From contig CAYVJG010000008.1 of assembly GCA_964451785.1 (NCBI GenBank), positions 29,138 to 93,137 on the forward strand: a stretch of DNA of 64,000 nucleotides, written 5' to 3'. A model generated the notes under the pieces. That model saw nothing but the letters and a program-made list of their open reading frames with translations, had not been told where the DNA came from and made no database searches. The stretch is from JAJYSO01 sp964451785. GTDB taxonomy: Bacteria; Bacteroidota; Bacteroidia; Flavobacteriales; Flavobacteriaceae. The position numbers and the translations under genes are program-made. Shown here in pieces: positions 1 to 8,612 of the stretch (positions are counted from its first letter, which is position 1; each line of letters begins with the position of its first letter).

Positions 1-55
1 TTGTCATTTTTTGACAAGAGACAGATACACTATTGTTTATACTAAATTAAAAAAC

Positions 56-925
56 ATGAAATTTTTAAAACTCAATATATTTCTCATCCTCACCCTATTA
101 TTCACCGCTTGCAGCAATGATGATGACACCCCTATCGTAACACCCGACAATGAAACAGCCGATTTAACCTTATTGACAACTTTTGAAAATGCAACGCATA
201 ATTTGGAAATTTACAGCAAAGCAGAAGCCTTGAAAGTTGGTTACAATCAAATCTACTTTAGGCTAACTGACAAAAACCAGCAACCTAAAACGGATATCAA
301 CTTTACCTGGACACCTACAATGTCTATGATGATGAACGGCAATACACATCAACACAGCACGCCGTATTCTGCCATCACTAAAGTAAAAGGTAAATCAACT
401 CTATACACTGGTTCTATTGTGTTTATTATGCCGAGTAGCGACATGGACACGTGGACATTAGAATTCACTTACACTAGCAACGGGCAAACTTATACCGTTT
501 CAGATGATGTTGAGGTAATTTCGTCAACAAGCACTTATCACAAATCTCTCATTTCTACTACCGGTAATGATGACCAGCAATACATTTTGGCGCTTGTGCA
601 ACCTGAACAACCTATAATTGGGGTTAATCCTATGCAAGTTGCGCTTTATAAATCGATAAACCACGGCATGGATTTTAAACAAGTTGAAGGCTTTACGCTT
701 CTCGTTGATCCGCGTATGCCGGCTATGGGCTATCACTCTGCCCCGGGAAACGAAGCTTTAACCCAAGGTACTGACGGATTTTATCACGGAAAAGTAGGCT
801 TCTCTATGTCTGGTTATTGGGAGGTCAACCTCGTTATGAAATCTGCCGATGGCACAGTGGTTAAAGGTGAACCATTTAGCGAAGACCAACCCGCTAGCAG
901 CTTACAATTCAAAATAGAATTTTAA
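56..925 (+). CDS. YtkA-like periplasmic lipoprotein, probably metal (copper) linked
   Basis: Seen: a hydrophobic signal ending in the lipobox LLFTAC, then an acidic stretch (SNDDD) and two immunoglobulin-like beta-rich parts. A central Met/His-rich segment (MSMMMNGNTHQHSTP, about residues 90-104) sits where YtkA/FixH-type domains carry a similar motif. I start at the ATG at 56, which puts the signal at the N-terminus; an upstream in-frame TTG at 11 would add an implausible charged leader. The TonB receptor follows 79 bp downstream on the same strand, separated by a hairpin. Inferred: a surface or periplasmic lipoprotein working with the receptor, with the Met/His patch as a possible copper ligand. 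The YtkA assignment is by motif and context only. Confidence 0.7.
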   Translation: MKFLKLNIFLILTLLFTACSNDDDTPIVTPDNETADLTLLTTFENATHNLEIYSKAEALKVGYNQIYFRLTDKNQQPKTDINFTWTPTMSMMMNGNTHQHSTPYSAITKVKGKSTLYTGSIVFIMPSSDMDTWTLEFTYTSNGQTYTVSDDVEVISSTSTYHKSLISTTGNDDQQYILALVQPEQPIIGVNPMQVALYKSINHGMDFKQVEGFTLLVDPRMPAMGYHSAPGNEALTQGTDGFYHGKVGFSMSGYWEVNLVMKSADGTVVKGEPFSEDQPASSLQFKIEF

Positions 926-944
926 GCACACATTTTCACTTTTA

Positions 945-985
945 TGGCTATGGGTATCCTAGATTTATAGGAATACCTATAGCCT
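945..985 (+). other. Intercistronic hairpin between lipoprotein and receptor genes
   Basis: The arms GGCTATgGGTATcCT and AGgAATACCtATAGCC pair around an 8-base loop. There is no T-run after it, so it looks less like a full terminator than a processing or attenuation hairpin lowering receptor expression relative to the lipoprotein. Confidence 0.55.
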
Positions 986-1004
986 CACTTAAACACATAA
1001 TAGT

Positions 1005-3029
1005 ATGAAAAAGACACTTTTTTTCATCGGTTTATTAGGATTGAGTTTTTCTACTTCTGCCCAAGAAAACGATAAGCTTCAAGTAAATCCTTATTTAGAT
1101 AGTTTAACGCAGCAATTAGAAGAAGTGATTTTAATTTCTAATGCCACAACAACTTATCTCAAAAACGATAAAGCCCTTGGTTCACTGGATAGTTATTTAG
1201 AAGAATCAAATTCTGTAGATATGATTAGGCGCGGGGCTTATGCCTGGGAACCTATGCTCAACGGTATGAGCAGTGACCGCAGTATTATTACCATTGATGG
1301 GATGCGCGTTTATCAAGCCTGTACGGACCGTATGGATCCGATTACGTCTTATGTTGAAAACACTAACCTCTCTTCGACAGAAGTCAAGCAAGGCCAATAC
1401 GGTGGTGAATACGGTGCCACAATTGCCGGAGGACTTAATTTAGAGCGTCGCCGCAGTGGTTTTCAAGATATAACAGATTTTTCAGGAACGGTTTTTGGCG
1501 GTTTTGAAAGCAGTAATTTACAACAGATTTACGGAACTACACTCAGTTACGCAGCTCCTAAGTTTTATAGCGATGTCGATTTTACGTATCGCCATGCCAA
1601 AAATTACAAGGCCGGATATCACCGAGGACAAAGTAGCGAAGTTTTGTATTCACAATATGAAAAGTACAACATTTCGGCTATTGTAGGCTATAAGCTCACT
1701 GATAATCAAAGTTTAGAGGCTTCAGTAATTTTTGATGAGGCTAACGATGTGGGATATCCGGGATTAGCTATGGATGTACGTTTGGCGCAAGCTCTAATGG
1801 GGTCTGTACAATACCGTGTTCAAAATTTATCTGAGCATTTCAGCTTATGGGAAACCAAGGTTTACTTTAACACCATTACGCATATCATGGATGACAGCCA
1901 TCGCCCAGAAGTACCTATTAGAATGGATATGCCCGGTTGGAGTAAAACGCAAGGGTTTTATTCTCAACTCATAGGAAGCTATGGAAAACACCACTTTAAA
2001 GCAACACTAACGGGTCATCGCAACAATTCATTGGCCGAAATGACCATGTATCCTAACAATCCGGCTGAGCCTGATATGTTTATGCTAACTTGGCCAGACG
2101 TCAACACCTTTTACGGCGGATTGCATCTCGAAGATCAGGTTTACTTTAGTCCACATCTCAAACTTCGCCTAGCCGGAAGTATTGGAGTGCATCACAATGA
2201 TATCACCAGTACTATGGGGTTAAATAGCTTGCAAATTTTTTATCCCAACTTGTCTGCTACAAAAACTCGTGTCTTAAAAAGCTTGGCTTCTAAAGTTTCT
2301 TATCATCACGATAAATGGACCTATGGATTGAGTGTGGGTTATGGTGAGCGCGCGCCTTCAATAACTGAAGCTTATGGATTTTACTTACTCAATCTCAATG
2401 ACAATTTTGATTATGTAGGCAATCCTTATCTCGACAATGAAAAATCGATTAATGCTGGGGTATCTTTACATTTCGAAAATCGACTTTTTGATATCGAATG
2501 GCGAGCTAATTACTTTCACCTTATGGATTATATCATAGGAAAACCCGAACCAGGGGTTAGTCCTATGAACCCTCAGGCTGAGGGGGTCAAAATTTATCGC
2601 CAATTAAATTATGCACATATTTTTAATACGGGTTTAAACGCTACTTATTACTTAGCCGATCGTTGGACAGTAAAAGCTCAAGCTTCATATCGTTACGGAC
2701 AAGGTGCCGAAAGTACGCGCTTACCACTTATTCAGCCGCTAAATTATTCTACTAAATTACGCTATTCACAAACTGATTTTTTTGCCGAATTAGGACTTGA
2801 AGGCAGTACTAAAAATCGCAATAGCATTGAGTTTGGTGAACTGCAGAAACCGGCATATACCATTTTTAATTTTGCCGCTTCTCAAGAAATTCATTTTGGT
2901 CAACAAGATTTGACTTTAAAAGCAGGCGTACAAAATATCTTTGACAAATATTATTCAACATATGCCGATTGGATAGGCATTCCTCGCCTAGGGCGAAATG
3001 TTTACCTCAACGCTGTTTTGAGTTTCTAA
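1005..3029 (+). CDS. TonB-dependent outer-membrane receptor, copper (OprC) type
   Basis: The 674 residues start with a signal peptide ending at SAQ (about residue 20). A plug domain follows (GAYAWEPMLNGMSSDR, ITIDGMR, GGEYGATIAGG), then a 22-strand-type barrel ending in an aromatic residue (LSF). The plug contains C106-TDR-M110 in the context ACTDRMDPITSY, and the barrel has H293-I-M295 in THIMDD. These match the CxxxM and HxM copper ligands described for Pseudomonas OprC and the TonB-dependent copper receptor family. There is no carboxypeptidase-like N-terminal domain and no SusD partner. Known for the family: TonB-driven copper import. Inferred: copper or copper-chelate uptake together with the upstream lipoprotein. 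A terminator follows. Confidence 0.85.
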   Translation: MKKTLFFIGLLGLSFSTSAQENDKLQVNPYLDSLTQQLEEVILISNATTTYLKNDKALGSLDSYLEESNSVDMIRRGAYAWEPMLNGMSSDRSIITIDGMRVYQACTDRMDPITSYVENTNLSSTEVKQGQYGGEYGATIAGGLNLERRRSGFQDITDFSGTVFGGFESSNLQQIYGTTLSYAAPKFYSDVDFTYRHAKNYKAGYHRGQSSEVLYSQYEKYNISAIVGYKLTDNQSLEASVIFDEANDVGYPGLAMDVRLAQALMGSVQYRVQNLSEHFSLWETKVYFNTITHIMDDSHRPEVPIRMDMPGWSKTQGFYSQLIGSYGKHHFKATLTGHRNNSLAEMTMYPNNPAEPDMFMLTWPDVNTFYGGLHLEDQVYFSPHLKLRLAGSIGVHHNDITSTMGLNSLQIFYPNLSATKTRVLKSLASKVSYHHDKWTYGLSVGYGERAPSITEAYGFYLLNLNDNFDYVGNPYLDNEKSINAGVSLHFENRLFDIEWRANYFHLMDYIIGKPEPGVSPMNPQAEGVKIYRQLNYAHIFNTGLNATYYLADRWTVKAQASYRYGQGAESTRLPLIQPLNYSTKLRYSQTDFFAELGLEGSTKNRNSIEFGELQKPAYTIFNFAASQEIHFGQQDLTLKAGVQNIFDKYYSTYADWIGIPRLGRNVYLNAVLSF

Positions 3030-3039
3030 TTTTGACACA

Positions 3040-3071
3040 AAGCGCCTAATTGCAAAATTGGGCGCTTTTAC
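3040..3071 (+). terminator. Rho-independent terminator after the TonB receptor
   Basis: AGCGCC-t-AATT and AATT-g-GGCGCT pair around a GCAA loop, followed by TTTTA. It lies 11 bp after the receptor stop codon. Confidence 0.8.
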
Positions 3072-3160
3072 TTTGGCAGATTTAAGTCACTAAGCGGAAT
3101 CGTTTGTAAACCAATTTTTTTCAGCAGAATTATTCCTTATTTTTTTGTACCTTGTTAGCT

Positions 3161-3289
3161 AATACCGTATGGATAAATTAAATAGTCCAATTTCGACTTT
3201 GTCTCATTGTATTAGTAATTTATGGCCACGGCATTATACCTACAAAAAATAGTATAAATTGGGCTAAAAAATAATTCTAATTGGTATAA
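3161..3289 (+). repeat. Dispersed bimodular repeat, copy A
   Basis: 129 bp running from AATACCGTATGG to AATTCTAATTGGTATAA. It is closely similar to 13685-13815 (same orientation) and 18997-19149 (opposite orientation). The left module is bounded by AATACCGT and an imperfect inverted copy CACGGCATT. The right module is bounded by TTATACC and GGTATAA. No open reading frame is shared. It lies upstream of the PH-domain membrane protein gene and could carry regulatory sequence. Confidence 0.85.
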
Positions 3290-3314
3290 CTTAAATTTAA
3301 GTGGATTTCATTTT

Positions 3315-3842
3315 ATGGATGGCCAAGATTTTAATCTTCAACTCGACACTACAGCGCAGCGCATAACTGGTATTATATCCATTTTATTTTTAGCCATATT
3401 GGCATTCATCTGGGAAGCCGCTTTAACCTCTTCGTCAAACATTAGTGTTACCATTATAGCCTCGGCATTTATAATTATTATATATGGTGTCATTTATATT
3501 TTGCATCCCACATCATATCAATTGAATTCTACGCATTTAAAAATTAAGCGTCCCATTGGTTATAGACAATACAATTTAGCCGATTGCGAAGGCTTTTGTG
3601 AACTACAAGCTAAGGATATTAAAGGCAGCACTCGTAGCTCAGGAGTCGGCGGACTTTGGGGCTATTTTGGTGGATTTTTACACAAGGTTTTAGGCGATAT
3701 GACTTGGTATATTTCCTCGCGTAAACGCACTATTTTTATGAAATTTTCTACCGGGGATAACCTTCTTATTTCCCCTGTGGATATTGATGATTTTAAACGC
3801 CAACTTTCACGATTAGAACTGCCTATCATAACTATCCTTTAA
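3315..3842 (+). CDS. Two-TM membrane protein with bacterial PH-like domain
   Basis: 175 residues. Two hydrophobic segments (about 17-35 and 43-62) are followed by a beta-rich cytosolic part with the pattern SSGVGGLWGYFGGF, a strand repeat, and a C-terminal ISPVDIDDFKRQL. This resembles bacterial PH-like domains of the DUF3093/bPH type, which often follow one or two membrane helices. No catalytic motif is visible and the role is unknown. It is a single gene between repeat copy A and a bidirectional terminator, so probably transcribed alone. Confidence 0.6.
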   Translation: MDGQDFNLQLDTTAQRITGIISILFLAILAFIWEAALTSSSNISVTIIASAFIIIIYGVIYILHPTSYQLNSTHLKIKRPIGYRQYNLADCEGFCELQAKDIKGSTRSSGVGGLWGYFGGFLHKVLGDMTWYISSRKRTIFMKFSTGDNLLISPVDIDDFKRQLSRLELPIITIL

Positions 3843-3865
3843 GATTCTAAATTGATATCACGACC

Positions 3866-3916
3866 AAAAAAATCCGAAAGTAATTGATTAGGATTACCTC
3901 CGGATTTTATTTTTGT
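3866..3916. terminator. Bidirectional terminator between convergent genes
   Basis: AAAATCCG and CGGATTTT arms with an inner GTAAT/ATTAC pair. An A-run on one side and a T-run on the other let it serve both the plus-strand membrane protein gene and minus-strand purC. Confidence 0.75.
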
Positions 3917-3936
3917 AGACTAAAAACAGCTCTTTC

Positions 3937-4884
3937 TTAATTTTTAAGGAAGGCTTCTACATTAGTTTTAATACGATTTTCGATAGCTGAGATGTCAGCT
4001 TTTTCAAAAGTTTCTCCTGTAATATTTTCGTAAAGTTCAATATAACGATCAGAAACAGAATTGATGTATTCATCAGTCATATCCGGCAAAATTTGGCCTT
4101 TTTGACCTTGAAATCCTTTTGAAATCAACCATTGACGCACAAACTCTTTAGAGAGTTGTTTTTGAGATTCGCCTTTTTTTTGGCGCTCTTGATAGCCATC
4201 GGCATAGAAATAACGTGAAGAATCGGGGGTGTGAATTTCGTCAATCACTACAATTTTACCGTCTTTTGTCTTTCCAAATTCGTATTTGGTATCCACCAAA
4301 ATCAATCCGCGCTCAGCAGCAATTTCAGTTCCGCGTTTAAATAATTTGTGGGTATAATCTTCAAGAACTGCATAATCTTCAGCTGAAACGATGCCTTTAG
4401 CTAAGATAGCTTCTTTTGAAATATCTTCATCATGCGTTCCTTGATCAGCTTTAGTTGACGGCGTGATAATCGGTTCAGGAAGCTTATCATTTTCACGTAA
4501 ACCTTCAGGAAGCGCCACGCCACAAAGACTGCGTTTTCCAGCCTTGTACTCACGAGCAGCATGCCCGGCCAAATAGCCTCGAATCACCATTTCTACTTTA
4601 AAAGGCGTACATTTTTTACCTACAGTAACGTTAGGATCAGGAGTTGCTTCTAGCCAGTTCGGCACTAAATCCTCAGTAGCTTTGAGCATTTTGGTAGCAA
4701 TTTGATTAAGGATTTGCCCTTTGTAAGGAATTCCTTTAGGCATTACTACATCAAAAGCACTCAATCGATCAGAGGCGACGATAACCAAGCGGTCATCAGT
4801 TACAGCATACACATCGCGGACCTTGCCGTGATAAACATTTTCTTGTCCAGAAAATGTAAATTCTGTTTTTAACAACGTATTCAT
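3937..4884 (-). CDS. purC: Phosphoribosylaminoimidazole-succinocarboxamide synthase
   Basis: 315 residues. Catalyses ATP-dependent joining of aspartate to CAIR to give SAICAR in purine synthesis. Family motifs are clear: GKVRDVY near the N-terminus, ASDRLSAFDV, the substrate-binding VEMVIRGYLAGHA, and the late VLVDTKYEFG and DEIHTPDSSRY. Length and the extended C-terminal part fit the longer SAICAR synthase form common in Bacteroidota. It lies 16 bp downstream of phoH on the same strand, so the two are probably co-transcribed. No other purine genes are nearby. Confidence 0.96.
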   Translation of the reverse strand: MNTLLKTEFTFSGQENVYHGKVRDVYAVTDDRLVIVASDRLSAFDVVMPKGIPYKGQILNQIATKMLKATEDLVPNWLEATPDPNVTVGKKCTPFKVEMVIRGYLAGHAAREYKAGKRSLCGVALPEGLRENDKLPEPIITPSTKADQGTHDEDISKEAILAKGIVSAEDYAVLEDYTHKLFKRGTEIAAERGLILVDTKYEFGKTKDGKIVVIDEIHTPDSSRYFYADGYQERQKKGESQKQLSKEFVRQWLISKGFQGQKGQILPDMTDEYINSVSDRYIELYENITGETFEKADISAIENRIKTNVEAFLKN

Positions 4885-4900
4885 AAAGCTATTTAAGTAA

Positions 4901-5854
4901 TTATTCAGGGCTTTCTAATGTTCTATAAGCCGCTATAATTTTTTTGACCAGTTTGTGACGTATTACATCTTTATCGTCCAAAAATACAAATCCTATTCCT
5001 TTTATCCCGTTTAAAAGATTAAGAGTTTCACGCAAGCCTGAAATCTTTTTTGATGGCAGGTCAACTTGCCCCGGATCGCCAGTAATAATAAACTTAGCGC
5101 TCTTTCCCATACGCGTCAAAAACATCTTCATTTGAGAGTGCGTTGTATTTTGAGCTTCGTCTAAAATTACAAAAGCACGATCAAGCGTACGTCCCCGCAT
5201 AAAGGCTAATGGAGCTATTTGAATAACGCCTTTTTCCATGAGTGATTCTAGGCGTTCAGCAGGAATCATATCGCGTAAGGCATCGTAAAGCGGCTGCATG
5301 TATGGGTCGAGTTTTTCACGCATATCACCTGGTAAAAATCCTAAATTCTCACCAGCTTCAACAGCTGGACGAGTCAAGATAATGCGTTTAACCTTCTTTT
5401 CCTTTAAAGCTTTAACCGCTAGTGCTACGCCGGTGTAAGTTTTTCCGGTTCCAGCAGGACCTACAGCAAATACCATATCGTTTTTTTGGCTCAGTTGAAC
5501 GAGTTTGCGTTGATTAGCGGTTTGTGCCTTTATTTTTCGGCCGCCAACGCCGTGTACAATAACATCGGCACTACTCTCAGGGGTTTCATATTCTGCTTTG
5601 CTATCACTGGTTAAGATGCGCTCAATACTGTTTTCGTCCAGTTTATTGAATTTTTCAAAATGTTCCAGTAATAGGTAGAATCGTTTTTCAAATTCTTCGA
5701 GTACTTCTTCTTCGCCAAAAGCTTTTACGGTTTGGCCACGTGCTACAATTTTAAGATTGGGGTAATATTTTTTAAGCAACTTAATATGGCTGTTACTTTC
5801 GCCGAAGAATTCGCGGGCGTTAATAGTGGTTAGTTCAAGTGCTATTTCGTTCAA
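4901..5854 (-). CDS. PhoH-family ATPase (PhoH-like protein)
   Basis: 317 residues. The N-terminal region resembles the KH-like part of PhoH-like proteins, followed by an ATPase core with Walker A GPAGTGKT (132-139) and Walker B-type VILDEAQN. Known family: cytosolic P-loop ATPases, often linked to RNA metabolism near ybeY/era, though those genes are not here. The start is a TTG (complement of 5852-5854). The resulting N-terminus MNEIALEL fits what I recall of flavobacterial homologues, and no suitable ATG exists nearby. It is the first gene of a likely two-gene unit with purC. Confidence 0.93.
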   Translation of the reverse strand: MNEIALELTTINAREFFGESNSHIKLLKKYYPNLKIVARGQTVKAFGEEEVLEEFEKRFYLLLEHFEKFNKLDENSIERILTSDSKAEYETPESSADVIVHGVGGRKIKAQTANQRKLVQLSQKNDMVFAVGPAGTGKTYTGVALAVKALKEKKVKRIILTRPAVEAGENLGFLPGDMREKLDPYMQPLYDALRDMIPAERLESLMEKGVIQIAPLAFMRGRTLDRAFVILDEAQNTTHSQMKMFLTRMGKSAKFIITGDPGQVDLPSKKISGLRETLNLLNGIKGIGFVFLDDKDVIRHKLVKKIIAAYRTLESPE

Positions 5855-6077
5855 AAGCGTTTGTTTTAATTGGACAATATTAGTTAAATTCGCAGATATT
5901 AGTCTTATTTTTACACAACATCAGATTTTCTTTTTAGCATTTTGCGTTTAAGTGAATTTTTTTTTAACAAAACTCTCATAAAAGCGCTGCTGTTTAAAAG
6001 GAAACCTTTTAATTTGTGTTACAAATTTAAACAAAAAAATAGCGTCAGCTGAAAAAACTTCTTTAATAAAAGATTAT

Positions 6078-6908
6078 ATGCCCCTGATAACCTTAACCAC
6101 TGATTTCGGATTAAAAGATCCATCCGTAGCGGCTGTCAAAGGGGCTTTATACAGTGAGCTCAGCGATGCACAAATTGTAGATATTTCACACCTCATATCT
6201 CCTTTTCATATTGCCGAAGCGGCTTATATCATCAAGAATGCTTACAAAACTTTTCCTCCGGGGAGTATTCATATTTTAGGAGTCGATTCAGAATTAACTC
6301 CTGAAAATCGACATATTGCTGTTGAGCTCGATGAGCATTATTTTATATGTGCAAATAATGGGATTATGTCACTGATTGCCAATGAAATTGTGCCGACAAA
6401 CTGTGTTGAAATTAATATTCATAACAGAGTGGTTAGCAATTTTCCGGTGCTGGATGTATTTGTGCAAGTTGCTGCCCATATTGCTAGAGGAGGAAAATTA
6501 GGGGTAATCGGTAAGAAAACAGATATTTTAAAACCACTTAAAAACCTGATTCCTGTAGTCAATAAAGCGCAAAATCAAATTTTGGGTTCTGTGATGTATA
6601 TTGACAATTACGGCAATGCTATTTCAAATATTTCGCGCAAATTTTTTAATACTATAGGAAGAGGTCGTGAATATACCATATCAGCTAGAGGGTTTAGATT
6701 AAAAAAAATCTATGACAACTACAGTGAAGTTGTGGACTATACAGTGCCCAAAGAAGATCGACTTGACGGCGGAAAAAATTTAGCTCTATTCAATACAGCC
6801 GATTATCTCGAGATTGCGATTTACAAAAGCAACCCGCACTCAGTAGGTAGCGCCTCTACCCTTTTGGGATTAAAAATTAATGAAACCATTAAAATCAACT
6901 TTAAATAA
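6078..6908 (+). CDS. S-adenosyl-L-methionine hydrolase (hydroxide adenosyltransferase, DUF62)
   Basis: 276 residues. The N-terminal domain opens ITLTTDFGLKDPSVAAVKG, with DISHLISPF and a GSIHILGVDSE stretch. The beta-rich C-terminal domain contains MYIDNYGNAISNI. These are the signatures of the fluorinase-like DUF62 family, whose non-halogenating members split SAM to adenosine and methionine. It is transcribed divergently from phoH across a 223-bp AT-rich spacer. The long insertion typical of true fluorinases is not apparent, so a hydrolase is the sensible call. It stops 3 bp before the end of convergent pabB. Confidence 0.88.
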   Translation: MPLITLTTDFGLKDPSVAAVKGALYSELSDAQIVDISHLISPFHIAEAAYIIKNAYKTFPPGSIHILGVDSELTPENRHIAVELDEHYFICANNGIMSLIANEIVPTNCVEINIHNRVVSNFPVLDVFVQVAAHIARGGKLGVIGKKTDILKPLKNLIPVVNKAQNQILGSVMYIDNYGNAISNISRKFFNTIGRGREYTISARGFRLKKIYDNYSEVVDYTVPKEDRLDGGKNLALFNTADYLEIAIYKSNPHSVGSASTLLGLKINETIKINFK

Positions 6909-6911
6909 AGA

Positions 6912-7892
6912 TTAAGGTATAGGTAAGTACACCTTATCACAAAGTTCCTGATATTCAGCATCTAATTCGCTTTGATTGGTGATTCCACCACCACTTTTAA
7001 ACACCAAGCCAGTTTCTGTTTTTTCTAAATAACGGATAATCACACAACTGTCAACCGATAGCCCATCAAAAACACCCCAAACTCCTGTGTAATAATGACG
7101 TTGATGCGTTTCGATAGATTCAATAAGTTCACATGTACGTTGTTTTGGCGCGCCACAGATTGATCCTGCCGGAAGCAGTTGCTCAAAAACACTACCCAAT
7201 TGTTCAGCGTATTCAGATTTCAATTGACCACTGATTTTAGAACTCACGGCAAGCAATTCTTTTTCGTTAGTATACAAATGTTCAATATATCTAAAATCAT
7301 CTACACGCACTTTGTCAGCGACAATGCTCAAATCATTACGTAACAAATCAACAATGGTATATTGTTCACGCAATTCTTTTTCGTCATTTAAGATTACTTC
7401 TGCAGCATTGTCAATAGCGGCATCAATGGTGCCTTTCATCGGGAAGGTATAAACTTTTCTATCCTTTATTTTGATAAAAGGTTCTGGAGAAAAATGCACA
7501 AAACGATCTTTAAACCACAATTTATAAGCGCCTTGTCCTTTAAAAAACAATTCTTCCAAACTGTAATTGGTTTGAACAGGTGTTGAAGCTGTCAGATTGA
7601 TTAAATAGGTTTCTCCGTTTTGAATAGCCTGCTGTACAGCTTTAAATTGTACGGTATAATTTGCTTTTGAAATAGGTTGTTTTTGCCATTCTAAGTTTTT
7701 TTTGGGCAAATATTTTTCGCTATAATTAGTGATTTCTCCAGCTTTATAAAATACCTGCTCTTCCTTTAAATCTGCTAAAGGAATCAATTCAGGATATTTA
7801 GCGGCGTAATCAACAATAAAGAAAAAAGGAATTTTCTCCGCATAAAAGCGGTTCATCTCCTGAAAAAAGTGTTTTTTTGACGAAAATTTCAT
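6912..7892 (-). CDS. pabB: Aminodeoxychorismate synthase component I
   Basis: 326 residues covering the chorismate-utilising catalytic domain without the usual long N-terminal extension. Motifs: QNGETYLINLTA, FPMKGTIDA, and LPAGSICGAPKQRT followed by YYTGVWGVFDG, ending in KSGGGITNQSELDAEY. It aminates chorismate toward 4-amino-4-deoxychorismate for folate, using ammonia from PabA. The KGTIDA motif fits PabB rather than TrpE or isochorismate synthase. It is divergent from pabA with only 10 bp between the start codons, and no aminodeoxychorismate lyase is adjacent. Confidence 0.9.
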   Translation of the reverse strand: MKFSSKKHFFQEMNRFYAEKIPFFFIVDYAAKYPELIPLADLKEEQVFYKAGEITNYSEKYLPKKNLEWQKQPISKANYTVQFKAVQQAIQNGETYLINLTASTPVQTNYSLEELFFKGQGAYKLWFKDRFVHFSPEPFIKIKDRKVYTFPMKGTIDAAIDNAAEVILNDEKELREQYTIVDLLRNDLSIVADKVRVDDFRYIEHLYTNEKELLAVSSKISGQLKSEYAEQLGSVFEQLLPAGSICGAPKQRTCELIESIETHQRHYYTGVWGVFDGLSVDSCVIIRYLEKTETGLVFKSGGGITNQSELDAEYQELCDKVYLPIP

Positions 7893-7902
7893 AGCGTAAC
7901 TT

Positions 7903-8520
7903 ATGGGGTCAAAAATATTAATTATTGATCACAATGATTCTTTTACTTACAATTTAGTACAACTTTTTACCGAAGCTGGAGCCGAGCGAGTCGATGTGTT
8001 GGCTTATGCCGACTTAACGCTCAGTAAAGTTTACGATGTCGATGCCTTTGTCTTGTCACCAGGGCCTGGATTACCTGAAGAATATCCCAAAAGCCTGCAA
8101 CTTATTGAAACCTATGCTGGCAAGAAGCCTATTTTAGGGGTTTGTATGGGGCTACAGCTTATTGTTACTCATTTTGGCGGCGATTTAGTTAATCTTTCAA
8201 CAGTAAAACACGGACAAAAAGTAAACCTAATCAGTCGCGCTTATGACTGTTCTTTTGAACAGATCAGCTCACCTACCCCTATCGGCTTATACCATTCATG
8301 GGCCATGAATATTGCTGATAAACCTGAATGTATTGAAATTACAGCCACTTTACAAGACGATACGGTAATGGCCATTCAGCATCATGAGTTTCCTATTAAA
8401 GCGGTACAGTTTCACCCCGAATCCTATATGACTGAGCAAGGAGCTACAATGGCTAAGAATTGGTTGTTATGGATTGAAAAATTCTTAAAAAAAACAGCGC
8501 CATTAGCAAAATCTGATTAA
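7903..8520 (+). CDS. pabA: Aminodeoxychorismate/anthranilate synthase glutamine amidotransferase
   Basis: 205 residues, class I glutamine amidotransferase. Visible: LIIDHNDSFTYNLVQLF, LSPGPGLPEEYP, the nucleophile C81 in LGVCMGLQL, and the His-Glu pair in FHPESY near the C-terminus. The nucleophile elbow has MGLQ where most homologues have LGHQ, a conservative oddity. It supplies ammonia to PabB, encoded head-to-head, and the subunit may also serve TrpE since no separate trpG is visible. Transcription must start inside pabB or almost at the start codon. A hairpin lies 39 bp after the stop. Confidence 0.92.
   Translation: MGSKILIIDHNDSFTYNLVQLFTEAGAERVDVLAYADLTLSKVYDVDAFVLSPGPGLPEEYPKSLQLIETYAGKKPILGVCMGLQLIVTHFGGDLVNLSTVKHGQKVNLISRAYDCSFEQISSPTPIGLYHSWAMNIADKPECIEITATLQDDTVMAIQHHEFPIKAVQFHPESYMTEQGATMAKNWLLWIEKFLKKTAPLAKSD
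7910..7917 (-). promoter_or_regulatory. Putative -7 element of pabB, inside pabA
   Basis: On the minus strand this reads TATTTTTG, an exact TAnnTTTG match, ending 17 bp before the pabB start codon. It lies within codons 3-5 of pabA. No convincing -33 TTTG is seen at the right distance. Confidence 0.5.
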
Positions 8521-8558
8521 GAAGATTTAAGTGCAATTGATCGCATTTCCTAACGTAT

Positions 8559-8584
8559 AAACCCACCGTTTAAACAGTGGGTTT
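8559..8584. terminator. Hairpin between convergent pabA and hutH
   Basis: AAACCCAC and GTGGGTTT form an 8-bp perfect stem with a 10-base loop. The T-run is weak, so it is probably a shared terminator of moderate strength. Confidence 0.6.
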
Positions 8585-8612
8585 GTGTATGCTAATGAAG
8601 TAGGAAAGTCAA

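Noticed and set aside
6078..6908. Fluorinase or chlorinase rather than SAM hydrolase
   Set aside because: The halogenase-type insertion loop is not seen and no organohalogen pathway genes are near.
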